Positions 33,800 through 41,636 of a stretch of 64,000 nt of DNA are shown here, in pieces. Source of the DNA: CAIWHR01 sp963823215 (GTDB lineage: Bacteria > Pseudomonadota > Gammaproteobacteria > Burkholderiales > Casimicrobiaceae). The notes beneath the pieces were generated by a model. That model was given only the letters and a program-made list of their open reading frames with translations. It did no database searches and was not told the DNA's origin. The translations under genes were made by a program, and so were the position numbers. Numbering within the stretch: the stretch's first letter is position 1; each line of letters opens with the position of its first letter. The stretch is taken from NCBI GenBank assembly GCA_963823215.1, contig CAWGKT010000012.1:1006393-1070392 (forward strand), given 5' to 3'.

Positions 33800-35716
33800 A
33801 TGTTTGGTTCCCCCGGGCGGCGCACCCCTACTGCAGGAGTATCGACCCGCCGATTTTCTTGCGCACAATCGGTTGCGCATTGCGCGTGCACGGCGACGCT
33901 GCTCCTCGCCGCAGCGACGCCGGACGCGATGGCGCAGCAGAATCCGCCACCGAAACTGGTCATATTCGATTCGTTCGCGGTGACCGCGGCGCGCGGCTCG
34001 CAACCGATCGCGGACGTCCTCGCCGATGTCACGGTGATCGGCGCCGCGCAGATCGCGCGCGCCGGCGCGCAGAGCCTGACCGAGCTGCTGCAACGCCAAC
34101 CGGGCGTCGAGATCACCCAGAACGGCGGACCCGGCTCCCTGTCGGGGATATTCCTGCGCGGCGCCAACCGGGGGCAGACGCTCGTGCTGATCGACGGCAT
34201 CCGGATCGCGTCGTCGAGCGCCGGAGCGACGTCGCTCGAAGCGATCCCGCTCGACCAGATCGACCGGATCGAGATCCTGCGCGGCCCCGCCTCGAGCCTC
34301 TACGGCGCGGACGCGATCGGCGGCGTCGTGCAGGTGTTCACCCGGCGCGGGACCGCGACCCTGACCGGCAATGTCAGCGCCGGATACGGCACGTACGGCA
34401 CCTGGGACGTCAAGGGCGGGGCGTCCGGCACGACGGGACTGTTCAGTTTCGCGGTGCAGGGGGCGGCGAAAGGCAGCAGCGGCTTCAACGCCATCGTCGA
34501 TCCGACGAGCTTCCTGTTCAACGACGACAAGGATGGCTACAAGAACCAAAGCGTTTCGGCCAGCGTGGGGTTCACGGCTGCGCCGGGACAGGAATTCACC
34601 GCGCAATATCTCCGCAGCCATCTCAACAGTCAGTACGACGGCGGCCCGGGGTTCGACGACCGGACGATCACCAACGTCGAGACGTGGCAGGTCGCGGCCC
34701 GCAATGTTCTGACGCCGTACTGGGTGTCGAGACTCTCGGCGGGTGCCGGGATCGACGACAGCAAGACGGAGACGTTGTTCGACGATTTCCCGTTCAAGAC
34801 CACGCAGCGGCAATACGCCTGGCAGAACGAATTTACGCTGCCTCTGGGTACGCTGACCGCGGGTTACGAGCGACGCGAAGAGCATTTGTCGACCACTGCC
34901 GGATTTGCCGTCACGGAGCGCAACACGAATTCGCTGTTCGGCATCTACCAGGTGCGCATCGACGACCACGCGCTGCAGGGAAATCTGCGCCTCGACGATT
35001 CCAATCAATACGGCGACAAGACCACCGGGTCCATCGCCTATGGCTACCGCTTCTCGCCGGCGGTGCGCGCCACGGCGGGCTACTCGACGGGCTTCAAGGC
35101 GCCATCGTTCAACGATCTCTATTACCCTGACTTCTCGAATCCCGACCTCGTGCCGGAGACGTCCAAGAACCTGGAAGGGGGTCTCTACTGGAACGGGAAT
35201 GTGGATGCCGCGACCGTCGAGCTCCGCGCCATCGTCTACCGCAATCGCGTGTCGCAGCTCATCCTCTTTCAATGCGACGTCGACTTCGACTGTGCGCCGC
35301 AAAACGTGAATCGCGCCACGCTGGAAGGCATGACGCTGGGCCTCGAAGCCCAGGCCGACAATGGCGCCACCCTCACGGCGTCGCTCGACATCCAGTCGCC
35401 GGACGACGATGTCACGGGCAAGCTCCTGCCGCGCCGAGCGCGCCGGCATGGCGCGTTGACGCTAGGCTATCCGGTGGGACTGGTGCGCCTCGGCGCCGAG
35501 GTCATCGCGTCGTCGCTGCGCTACGAGGATCCGGACAATCTCGTGAAAATGGGCGGATACGCCGTCGTCAACCTGACCGCCGAATGGGCGTTGCCGCACG
35601 GCATCACGCTGTTCGCGCGCGCCGACAACGTCTTCGGCAAGAACTACCAGCTGGCGGCGGGCTTTGGCACCGGCGGCGCGACGGTGTTCGCGGGCCTGCG
35701 CGCCGTGTTGCGATGA
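33800..35716 (+). CDS. btuB: TonB-dependent cobalamin receptor BtuB-like
   Basis: An outer-membrane TonB-dependent receptor for vitamin B12. It has 638 residues. A long signal region ends at PDAMA-QQN. The TonB box region (FDSFAVTAARG) is followed by the plug domain (LTELLQRQPGVEITQNGG, ILRGPASSLYGADAIGGVVQ), then a 22-strand barrel region ending AGLRAVLR. The call rests on the upstream cobalamin riboswitch and the btuF-btuCD neighbours. GGAG seven bases before the ATG at 33800 favours it over a GTG 33 bp upstream. Confidence 0.92.
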   Translation: MFGSPGRRTPTAGVSTRRFSCAQSVAHCACTATLLLAAATPDAMAQQNPPPKLVIFDSFAVTAARGSQPIADVLADVTVIGAAQIARAGAQSLTELLQRQPGVEITQNGGPGSLSGIFLRGANRGQTLVLIDGIRIASSSAGATSLEAIPLDQIDRIEILRGPASSLYGADAIGGVVQVFTRRGTATLTGNVSAGYGTYGTWDVKGGASGTTGLFSFAVQGAAKGSSGFNAIVDPTSFLFNDDKDGYKNQSVSASVGFTAAPGQEFTAQYLRSHLNSQYDGGPGFDDRTITNVETWQVAARNVLTPYWVSRLSAGAGIDDSKTETLFDDFPFKTTQRQYAWQNEFTLPLGTLTAGYERREEHLSTTAGFAVTERNTNSLFGIYQVRIDDHALQGNLRLDDSNQYGDKTTGSIAYGYRFSPAVRATAGYSTGFKAPSFNDLYYPDFSNPDLVPETSKNLEGGLYWNGNVDAATVELRAIVYRNRVSQLILFQCDVDFDCAPQNVNRATLEGMTLGLEAQADNGATLTASLDIQSPDDDVTGKLLPRRARRHGALTLGYPVGLVRLGAEVIASSLRYEDPDNLVKMGGYAVVNLTAEWALPHGITLFARADNVFGKNYQLAAGFGTGGATVFAGLRAVLR

Positions 35717-36600
35717 TCCAGGCCACGCTGCGGCGGGTGCTTGCCCTTGCGCTGCTGGTCGCCGTGCCCGCGGCGCGCGGTGCGGTGGAAGCTGTCGACG
35801 ACACCGGCGCGATGGTGACCCTCGCTGCCCCGGCGAGGCGCATCGTGAGCCTCGCGCCGCATGCGACCGAGCTTCTGTACGCCGCAGGCGCGGGCGATCG
35901 CGTGGTCGGCGTGCTCGCGACGTCCGACTGGCCGCCGGAGGCCGCGTCCAAGCCGAAGGTCGGCGATTCGCGCGCGCTCGACCTCGAGCGCATCCTGCTG
36001 CTCGCTCCCGATCTCGTCGTCACCTGGCCCTTCGCCGCGCCCGCGCAGGTGGGCGCGCTGGTCGCGCGCGGCGTGCCCGTGTTCATCGCGAATCCGGCGA
36101 CGATCGACGGCATCGCGCAGGATCTCGAGCGGCTGGGAACGCTCGCCGGCACGCTGCCGACGGCGGCCGCCCGGGCGGCGCAGTTCCGCGCGGAGCTCAC
36201 GCGCCTGTCGCAGCGCTACCGCGGAGCGCCGATCGTGCGCGTGTTCTACGAAATCTGGAACGTGCCCCTGTACACGATCGGCGGACACCATCTCATCTCG
36301 CAGGCGCTCGGCGTGTGCGGCGGCGAGAACGTGTTCGCCTCGCTCACCCTGCCGGCGCCGGGCGTCAGCGTGGAGGCGGTGCTGGCGGCCAGACCGGATG
36401 CGATCATCGCCGGCGCGGACGGCGCCGTGCGCCCCGCGTGGCTCGACGACTGGAAGCGCTGGCCGGCGCTCCCCGCGGTTGCGCGCGGCAATCTCTACAC
36501 CGTCGACGCGAATCTCCTGCATCGCGCGGGTCCGCGGTTCGTCGATGGCGTCGAGATGCTGTGCGCGAAGCTGGCCGAGGCGCGTGCCGGCTTGCGCTGA
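35713..36600 (+). CDS. btuF: Cobalamin ABC transporter periplasmic binding protein
   Basis: The periplasmic B12-binding partner of the BtuCD importer. It has 295 residues with a signal peptide (LALALLVAVPAARG). Two Rossmann-like lobes joined by a long helix are typical of the BtuF/FecB group; recognisable blocks are RIVSLAPHATELLYAAGAGDR and LLLAPDLVVTWPF. The ATG at 35713 overlaps the btuB stop by four bases, so both are under the riboswitch. It faces btuD 37 bp downstream. Confidence 0.92.
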   Translation: MIQATLRRVLALALLVAVPAARGAVEAVDDTGAMVTLAAPARRIVSLAPHATELLYAAGAGDRVVGVLATSDWPPEAASKPKVGDSRALDLERILLLAPDLVVTWPFAAPAQVGALVARGVPVFIANPATIDGIAQDLERLGTLAGTLPTAAARAAQFRAELTRLSQRYRGAPIVRVFYEIWNVPLYTIGGHHLISQALGVCGGENVFASLTLPAPGVSVEAVLAARPDAIIAGADGAVRPAWLDDWKRWPALPAVARGNLYTVDANLLHRAGPRFVDGVEMLCAKLAEARAGLR

Positions 36601-36637
36601 GCGCAGGCAGTCCTCGCCTGCCTGCCGGCGCGCGCCG

Positions 36638-37414
36638 TCAGGCAGGCAGGAAGGTTCGCGTCGCGCCGTCGCCCACGGCAACGAGCCGATGGCCGAAGAG
36701 CTCCGACAGCGTCGCGGCCGTCAGGATGCCGCCGGCGATGCCGGTGCGCGCGCGTCCGCTGCCGAGCGCGATGGCGTGATCCGCATAGCGCAACGCGAGG
36801 TGCAGGTCGTGCAGCACCATCACGATCGCCTTGCCCCGGTTGCGCGCCAGAGCCGCCACCGTATCGAGTGCGGCGATCTGCGCTCCGAGGTCGAGATGCG
36901 ACGATGGCTCGTCCAGCAAGAGGAGCCCGGAATCCTGGGCCACCAGCGTCGCCAGCGCGAGGCGCCGTCGCTCGCCGCCGGACAGCGTGCGCGCGTCGCG
37001 TTCGTCGAGGTCCGCGAGGCCGAACGTCGACAGCGCGGCGCGCGCCTGATCGATGTCCGCGGCCGATTCCCATTGCCAGCGTGAAAGATGCGGATGGCGC
37101 CCGACGAGCGCGGTCTCCAGCACGGTCGCCGGGAAATGGTCGACGCTGTCCTGCGGCAGGAAGCCCCGGCGCCTGGCGCGCTCACGCGGACCGAGGGCCG
37201 CGAGCGGCGTGCCGTCATACGCAATGGCGCCGGCCCGTGCCGGCCTGAGCCCTGCCAGCGTGGTCATCAAGGTGGTCTTGCCAGCGCCGTTCGGCCCGAT
37301 GACGACCCAGCACTCGCCGGCGCGCACGTCGATATCGAGACCCGAGACGAGCATGCGACCCGCGACCGACAGCGCGAGACCCCGGCACGACAGGCGCGGC
37401 GCGTCTGCCGTCAC
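36638..37414 (-). CDS. btuD: Cobalamin ABC transporter ATP-binding protein
   Basis: The ATPase of the BtuCD importer. It has 258 residues. Walker A is VIGPNGAGKTTLM, the signature motif is LSGGERRRLALA, Walker B is LLLLDEPSSHLDL, and the switch His is in VLHDLHLAL. The start is a GTG at 37414 whose GTGA overlaps the btuC stop. The 3' end converges on btuF, and an imperfect CCTGCCTG...CAGGCAGG inverted repeat spans the junction. Confidence 0.9.
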   Translation of the reverse strand: MTADAPRLSCRGLALSVAGRMLVSGLDIDVRAGECWVVIGPNGAGKTTLMTTLAGLRPARAGAIAYDGTPLAALGPRERARRRGFLPQDSVDHFPATVLETALVGRHPHLSRWQWESAADIDQARAALSTFGLADLDERDARTLSGGERRRLALATLVAQDSGLLLLDEPSSHLDLGAQIAALDTVAALARNRGKAIVMVLHDLHLALRYADHAIALGSGRARTGIAGGILTAATLSELFGHRLVAVGDGATRTFLPA

Positions 37415-38421
37415 GAGCGACCCCGGGTCAGCAGCGCGAGCAGCACCGGAACGCCCACGAGCGCGGTGATCACCCCGACGGGCAATTGAATCGGCGCGGC
37501 CACTGTTCGCGCCAGCGTGTCCGCCAGCAGCAGCAGCGTGCCGCCGGTGAGGGCGCTCGCCGGAAGCAGGAGACGCTGGTCGTTGCCGAGCACGATGCGC
37601 AGTCCATGCGGCACCACAAGGCCCACGAAGCCCACGCTGCCGGCGGTCGTGACGGCGGCCGCCGTGGCGAGGGCGGCGACGGCGCAAAGGACGAGCGTCG
37701 TGCGTGCCACAGCCACGCCGAGGGCCGCGGCCACGTCCTCGCCGCGCGCCAGGACGTTGAGATCCCGCGCAAACGCGAGCGTGCCGAGCAACGCGACGGC
37801 CAGCGTGACGAGCGCCGGTGTCGCGCTGGTCACGCCGCCCAGGTCGCCGATCAGCCAGAAGAGCATGCCCTTGACCTGCGCGTCCGGCGCGAGGGTCAGC
37901 ATGAGCGCGATGAGCGCGCCCCACCCGGCCGCAACGATCACGCCCGTGAGCAACAGGCGGGTCGTGGTCCACGGCGCGCGATCGGCGCCCGTGCGCGCGA
38001 GCCCGAACACGATAAGCGTCGAAGCGAACGCACCGGCGAGAGCCGCCGGCGTCACCAGCGCCGCGGCGCCGGCGAGCATGGCGCCCAGCGCACCCACGGC
38101 CGCCCCGCCCGAAAGGCCCAGGATATAGGGGTCGGCCAACGGATTGCGCAGCAGCACCTGCATCAGCGCACCGGCGAGAGCCAGCAGGCCGCCGACCGCG
38201 AACGCCGCCAGCGCACGCGGCAGGCGCAGCTCGCGCACGATGGCGACCTCGGTTCCGGACCCGCTTCCCGTGAACGCGTGGAGGATTGCGGCGCTGTCGA
38301 CGGCGACGCTGCCGACGGACAGAGCCAGTACCAGCACGAAGAGCGCCGCCACGGCCAGGGCGCCGAGGATGGCAGCCGTTCGGCCGGGGGTCGCGGATCC
38401 GGAATGGGGCGGTGCGGGCAT
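37411..38421 (-). CDS. btuC: Cobalamin ABC transporter permease
   Basis: A FecCD/BtuC-family inner-membrane permease of about 336 residues with roughly ten hydrophobic segments. Family blocks include RLPRALAAFAVGGLLALAG, NPLADPYILGLSGGAAVGA and GSVGFVGLVVPHGLR. The ATG at 38421 (MPAPPHSG) is preferred over a GTG at 38463, because the only good -10 (TATAAT at 38472-38477) would place the transcript start near 38465, leaving no leader for the longer form. No riboswitch is visible before it. Confidence 0.9.
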   Translation of the reverse strand: MPAPPHSGSATPGRTAAILGALAVAALFVLVLALSVGSVAVDSAAILHAFTGSGSGTEVAIVRELRLPRALAAFAVGGLLALAGALMQVLLRNPLADPYILGLSGGAAVGALGAMLAGAAALVTPAALAGAFASTLIVFGLARTGADRAPWTTTRLLLTGVIVAAGWGALIALMLTLAPDAQVKGMLFWLIGDLGGVTSATPALVTLAVALLGTLAFARDLNVLARGEDVAAALGVAVARTTLVLCAVAALATAAAVTTAGSVGFVGLVVPHGLRIVLGNDQRLLLPASALTGGTLLLLADTLARTVAAPIQLPVGVITALVGVPVLLALLTRGRS

Positions 38422-38471
38422 GGTGGACCGGCGAAGGCGCGCAACCGTCGGCCGCATTCGCACGAGCGTCG

Positions 38472-38477
38472 ATTATA
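38472..38477 (-). promoter_or_regulatory. -10 element for btuCD
   Basis: TATAAT on the minus strand lies about 50 bp before the ATG at 38421. The -35 is weak. Confidence 0.45.
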
Positions 38478-38541
38478 GAGGCGGCTGCCCGCAGCACGGA
38501 CACGGCGCCGGAGGAGCGGACTGTGGCAGCCCACGCGCGCC

Positions 38542-38547
38542 TATAAT
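38542..38547 (+). promoter_or_regulatory. -10 element for greB
   Basis: A perfect TATAAT lies 40 bp before the greB ATG in the divergent region between btuC and greB. No clear TTGACA-like -35 is seen. Confidence 0.5.
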
Positions 38548-38586
38548 CCGTCCCAGTGAACACGCGGCGGGACCACGGGGAACAAG

Positions 38587-39174
38587 ATGAGCAAGGCCTT
38601 CACGCGCGAAACCGAAACCGCCGACGACGACGATGTCGAGGCGGTCTCGCCGCTGCCGGTCGGCGCCCGTAATTACATGACGCCCGGCGGGTTCGCGCGG
38701 CTTTCCGGCGAGCTCGAGCAGCTCGTGCAACAGGAGCGGCCCGAACTCGTGGTGACCGTCGCGTGGGCGGCTGGCAATGGCGACCGCTCGGAAAACGGCG
38801 ACTACATCTACGGCAAGAAGCGCCTACGCGAGATCGACCGCCGCATCCGTTATCTGATCAAGCGGCTGGACGCCTCCGAGGTCGTGGATCCGACGGCGCC
38901 GCGCGACGAGGATCAGACCGGGCAGGTGTACTTCGGTGCGACCGTGACCATCAGCGGTGCCCAGGGCGAGGCGCGCACCGTGGCCATCGTCGGCGTCGAC
39001 GAGATCGATACGGCGCGCGGCTACATCAGCTGGGTGTCGCCGATGGCGCGCGCGCTGCTCAAGGCGCGGGAAGGTGATACCGTGACCCTGCGCACGCCGG
39101 GAGGCGTCGAGGACATCGACATCGTCGCGGTCCGTTACGAGCCACTTGCCACCGGCGCCGGGTCGTCCGGTTGA
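38587..39174 (+). CDS. greB: Transcription elongation factor GreB
   Basis: Enters the RNA polymerase secondary channel and stimulates cleavage of backtracked transcripts. It has 195 residues with an acidic N-terminal extension. The coiled-coil tip region GDRSENGDYIYGKKRLREID near residues 63-82 is diagnostic of Gre factors, and IYGKKRLREIDRR favours GreB over GreA. The C-terminal FKBP-like domain follows, with VSPMARALLKAREGD. Gene start ATG at 38587 follows a GGGGAAC stretch. Confidence 0.93.
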   Translation: MSKAFTRETETADDDDVEAVSPLPVGARNYMTPGGFARLSGELEQLVQQERPELVVTVAWAAGNGDRSENGDYIYGKKRLREIDRRIRYLIKRLDASEVVDPTAPRDEDQTGQVYFGATVTISGAQGEARTVAIVGVDEIDTARGYISWVSPMARALLKAREGDTVTLRTPGGVEDIDIVAVRYEPLATGAGSSG

Positions 39175-39206
39175 CGCGGCGAGAGTCCAGAGGCTAGAGT
39201 GTCCCG

Positions 39207-39452
39207 ATGAATGCGCCCACCACGCCTGCTGTGTCCGCGACCGGCGGCGACATCGAAGCGGAGTTCGATGCGCTGGAGCGGCGACTCGGCCTGCTGGTTT
39301 CGCATGTCAAGGTATTGCGAGCGACCAACGACAACCTGCGCCGCGAACTCGCCGCGGCGGAAGCGCACAACCAGGCGCTCTCCGAGCGCGTGGCCGAAGC
39401 GAAGCGCCGGCTGGATGCGCTGCTGGCACGCCTGCCGGAGGCTGCGGAATGA
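39207..39452 (+). CDS. Small coiled-coil protein, TIGR02449/ZapB-like
   Basis: An 81-residue protein, mostly one coiled coil (residues 15-75) with heptad-spaced Leu/Val and many Glu/Arg. It matches the small TIGR02449-type family found just before zapA in gamma- and betaproteobacteria, and is a plausible ZapB-like partner of ZapA at the division ring. The stop codon is the TGA of an ATGA that opens the repeat array leading to zapA. Confidence 0.8.
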   Translation: MNAPTTPAVSATGGDIEAEFDALERRLGLLVSHVKVLRATNDNLRRELAAAEAHNQALSERVAEAKRRLDALLARLPEAAE

Positions 39453-39627
39453 GTGCCGCCGGGCCGTCCCAAGGCGCGAATTGCGCCCCCTTGGGGGGCA
39501 GCGCAGCGGCGACAGCCGCAAGCGTGGGGGTACACCAATGAGTGCCGCCGGGCCGTCCCAAGGCGCGAATTGCGTCCCCTTGGGGGGCAGCGCAGCGGCG
39601 ACAGCCGCTAGCGGGGCGTACCAATGA
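39449..39627 (+). repeat. Two tandem repeat units linking the ZapB-like gene to zapA
   Basis: Unit 1 (39449-39537) and unit 2 (39538-39623) are nearly identical, carrying a CCGGGCCGTCCCAAGG head, a CCCCTTGGGG palindrome and a CGGCGACAGCCG hairpin. Each is a complete mini-frame of about 29-30 codons from ATG to TGA. The stop of each overlaps the next start by ATGA. The first ATGA overlaps the upstream stop and the last is the zapA start codon. Confidence 0.9.
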
Positions 39628-39980
39628 GTCCCAAGACGACCGGCACCGGCGAGCGCATGGCGACGCTGGATGTTTCGCTGCTGGGCCGCGACTACAAGGT
39701 CGCCTGCCGGGAAGGCGAGCAGGCCGAGCTCAGGGATGCCGTGGCGTTCCTCGAAACCCGGATGCGCGAGATCCGCGACGGCAGCAAGTCGAGTTCCGTC
39801 GAGCGCATCGCGGTGATGGCCGCCTTGAACCTCGCCCACGATTTTCAGCGCGAGCGTGCTGCGCCGCCTGCCGCACCGGTGGCGGCCGAAAACATTGACC
39901 TTTCCACCCTGCGACGTAGAATCTCCGGCATGCAGTCCGCCATCGATCAGGTGCTGCCAGGCACCGACAAGCTGCTCTGA
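39624..39980 (+). CDS. zapA: Cell division protein ZapA
   Basis: Binds and bundles FtsZ filaments at the division site. It has 118 residues. The N-terminal globular part has LDVSLLGRDYKVACREGE, then ELRDAVAFLETRMREIRDG and VERIAVMAALNLAHDF. The C-terminal coiled coil is SGMQSAIDQVL. The ATG at 39624 is the last ATGA of the repeat array; an internal ATG at 39657 is possible but less likely. It lies just upstream of 6S RNA, the usual proteobacterial arrangement. Confidence 0.92.
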   Translation: MSPKTTGTGERMATLDVSLLGRDYKVACREGEQAELRDAVAFLETRMREIRDGSKSSSVERIAVMAALNLAHDFQRERAAPPAAPVAAENIDLSTLRRRISGMQSAIDQVLPGTDKLL

Positions 39981-40010
39981 TGGACGAGGGCGGCACCTGC
40001 TCAAACCATG

Positions 40011-40184
40011 TTCCCTGCGGTGTTCGAGTTGCCCATATACTCTTTGAACCAATGCTAACCAGCGAGGTTGCCAAGCCATTTGCGGGCTGGTGTGCGCTCC
40101 CACGCGGAAGCGCCTGAAGGCTCCGGCAGGCGACCCTCTTGAACCTCAGGTTCAGGATGAGGGCAATACGGCACAGGCGGGGAA
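40011..40184 (+). ncRNA. ssrS: 6S RNA
   Basis: A noncoding RNA that binds sigma-70 RNA polymerase during stationary phase. The 174-nt segment starts TTCCCTGCGGTGTTCG and ends GGCACAGGCGGGGAA; these pair to form the closing stem. Near the 3' side it has CTTGAACCTCAGGTTCAGGATGAGGGC, matching the conserved E. coli CUUGAACC...GGUUCAAGGG hairpin. Its position between zapA and an EVE-domain gene is the standard betaproteobacterial location. Confidence 0.92.
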
Positions 40185-40204
40185 CACCCCTTTTTTTGGG
40201 GTGT
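40179..40204 (+). terminator. Terminator at the 6S RNA 3' end
   Basis: GGGG-AACA-CCCC followed by seven T forms a short terminator right at the 6S 3' end. The T run is also the loop of a second, stronger hairpin, ACACCCC-T7-GGGGTGT, so two mutually exclusive stems overlap. Confidence 0.6.
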
Positions 40205-40306
40205 GCAGATTGATTTGTCCGAGAAGATCGGATGAGTTTGTCTGCCCCCATTCGTGAATCACCTTCCCCGACATCGCGGCGCTGGGAGCAGCACCGCAGC
40301 TGTCTT

Positions 40307-40774
<468 letters not shown>

Positions 40775-40789
40775 CGGGGCGGGAGGGAA

Positions 40790-41593
40790 ATGGATCCTGC
40801 GTTGGTCGGTGCGCTCCTTGTGCTGGGCGGAGCGGTCGGATTCCTTGCCGGGCTGCTCGGCATCGGCGGCGGGATGACGATGGTGCCGCTGCTCACCATC
40901 GTGTTCACGCGGCAGGGGTTTGCGCCTGAGCACATCGTGCACATGGCGGTGGCAACCGCGACTGCGACCATACTGTTCACCTCCGTGGCGTCGATGCGCG
41001 AGCACCAGCGGCATCACGCGATCCTGTGGCCGGTGGTTGCCGCCTTGGCGCCGGGAATCATCATCGGCTCGTTCCTCGGTCCGCAGATTGTCGGCGGCAT
41101 GTCGACGGCCGTGTTGTCGGCCTTCTACGGCGTATTCGTCGCGGCGGCGGCCACCAACACGCTGCTCGACCGCAAGCCCAAGCCCACGCGGGAACTCCCC
41201 GGCAAGGGTGGGCTGTTCGCGGTCGGTGGCGGCATCGGGCTCGTCTCGAGCATGGTCGGTGCCGGCGGAGCCTTCCTGTCCGTCCCGTTCATGACGGCCT
41301 GCAATATCGGCATCCGGAACTGCGTCGCGACATCGGCAGCGCTGGGATTGCCGATTGCCGTCGCCGGCACGATCGGCTTCGTCGTCGCCGGGCTCGGCCA
41401 GCCCGGCCTGCCGCCGCACACGGTCGGGTACGTCTACGTGCCGGCGCTGCTTGCCATCGTGGCGGCAAGCGTGATCTCGGCGCCGATCGGCGCGCGTGCC
41501 GCGCACCGCTGGCCGGTGAAGAAACTCAAGCGGGCATTCGCGCTGCTGCTATACCTGCTTGCCTCCTACATGCTATGGCGGGCATGGCGTTGA
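40790..41593 (+). CDS. TauE/SafE-family anion exporter
   Basis: A 267-residue inner-membrane protein with about eight hydrophobic segments, arranged as two repeats. Each begins with a GGxGGG-like motif: GLLGIGGGMTMVPLLTI near residue 20 and SSMVGAGGAFLSVPFMT near 150. The family exports small organic or inorganic anions such as sulfite or sulfoacetate. Substrate is unknown here. GGGAGG precedes the ATG at 40790. Adjacent oxalate genes raise the possibility of a carboxylate substrate, but its strand and spacing group it with the EVE gene. Confidence 0.85.
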   Translation: MDPALVGALLVLGGAVGFLAGLLGIGGGMTMVPLLTIVFTRQGFAPEHIVHMAVATATATILFTSVASMREHQRHHAILWPVVAALAPGIIIGSFLGPQIVGGMSTAVLSAFYGVFVAAAATNTLLDRKPKPTRELPGKGGLFAVGGGIGLVSSMVGAGGAFLSVPFMTACNIGIRNCVATSAALGLPIAVAGTIGFVVAGLGQPGLPPHTVGYVYVPALLAIVAASVISAPIGARAAHRWPVKKLKRAFALLLYLLASYMLWRAWR

Positions 41594-41636
41594 GCCGCGC
41601 GCCGTCCGGCAACATCAGCGGTGGGGCGCGCGGCAC

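Noticed and set aside
36614..36650. Convergent btuF/btuD terminator hairpin
   Set aside because: CCTGCCTG...CAGGCAGG can pair, but the loop is GC-rich and no T run follows on either strand, so it was not listed as a terminator.
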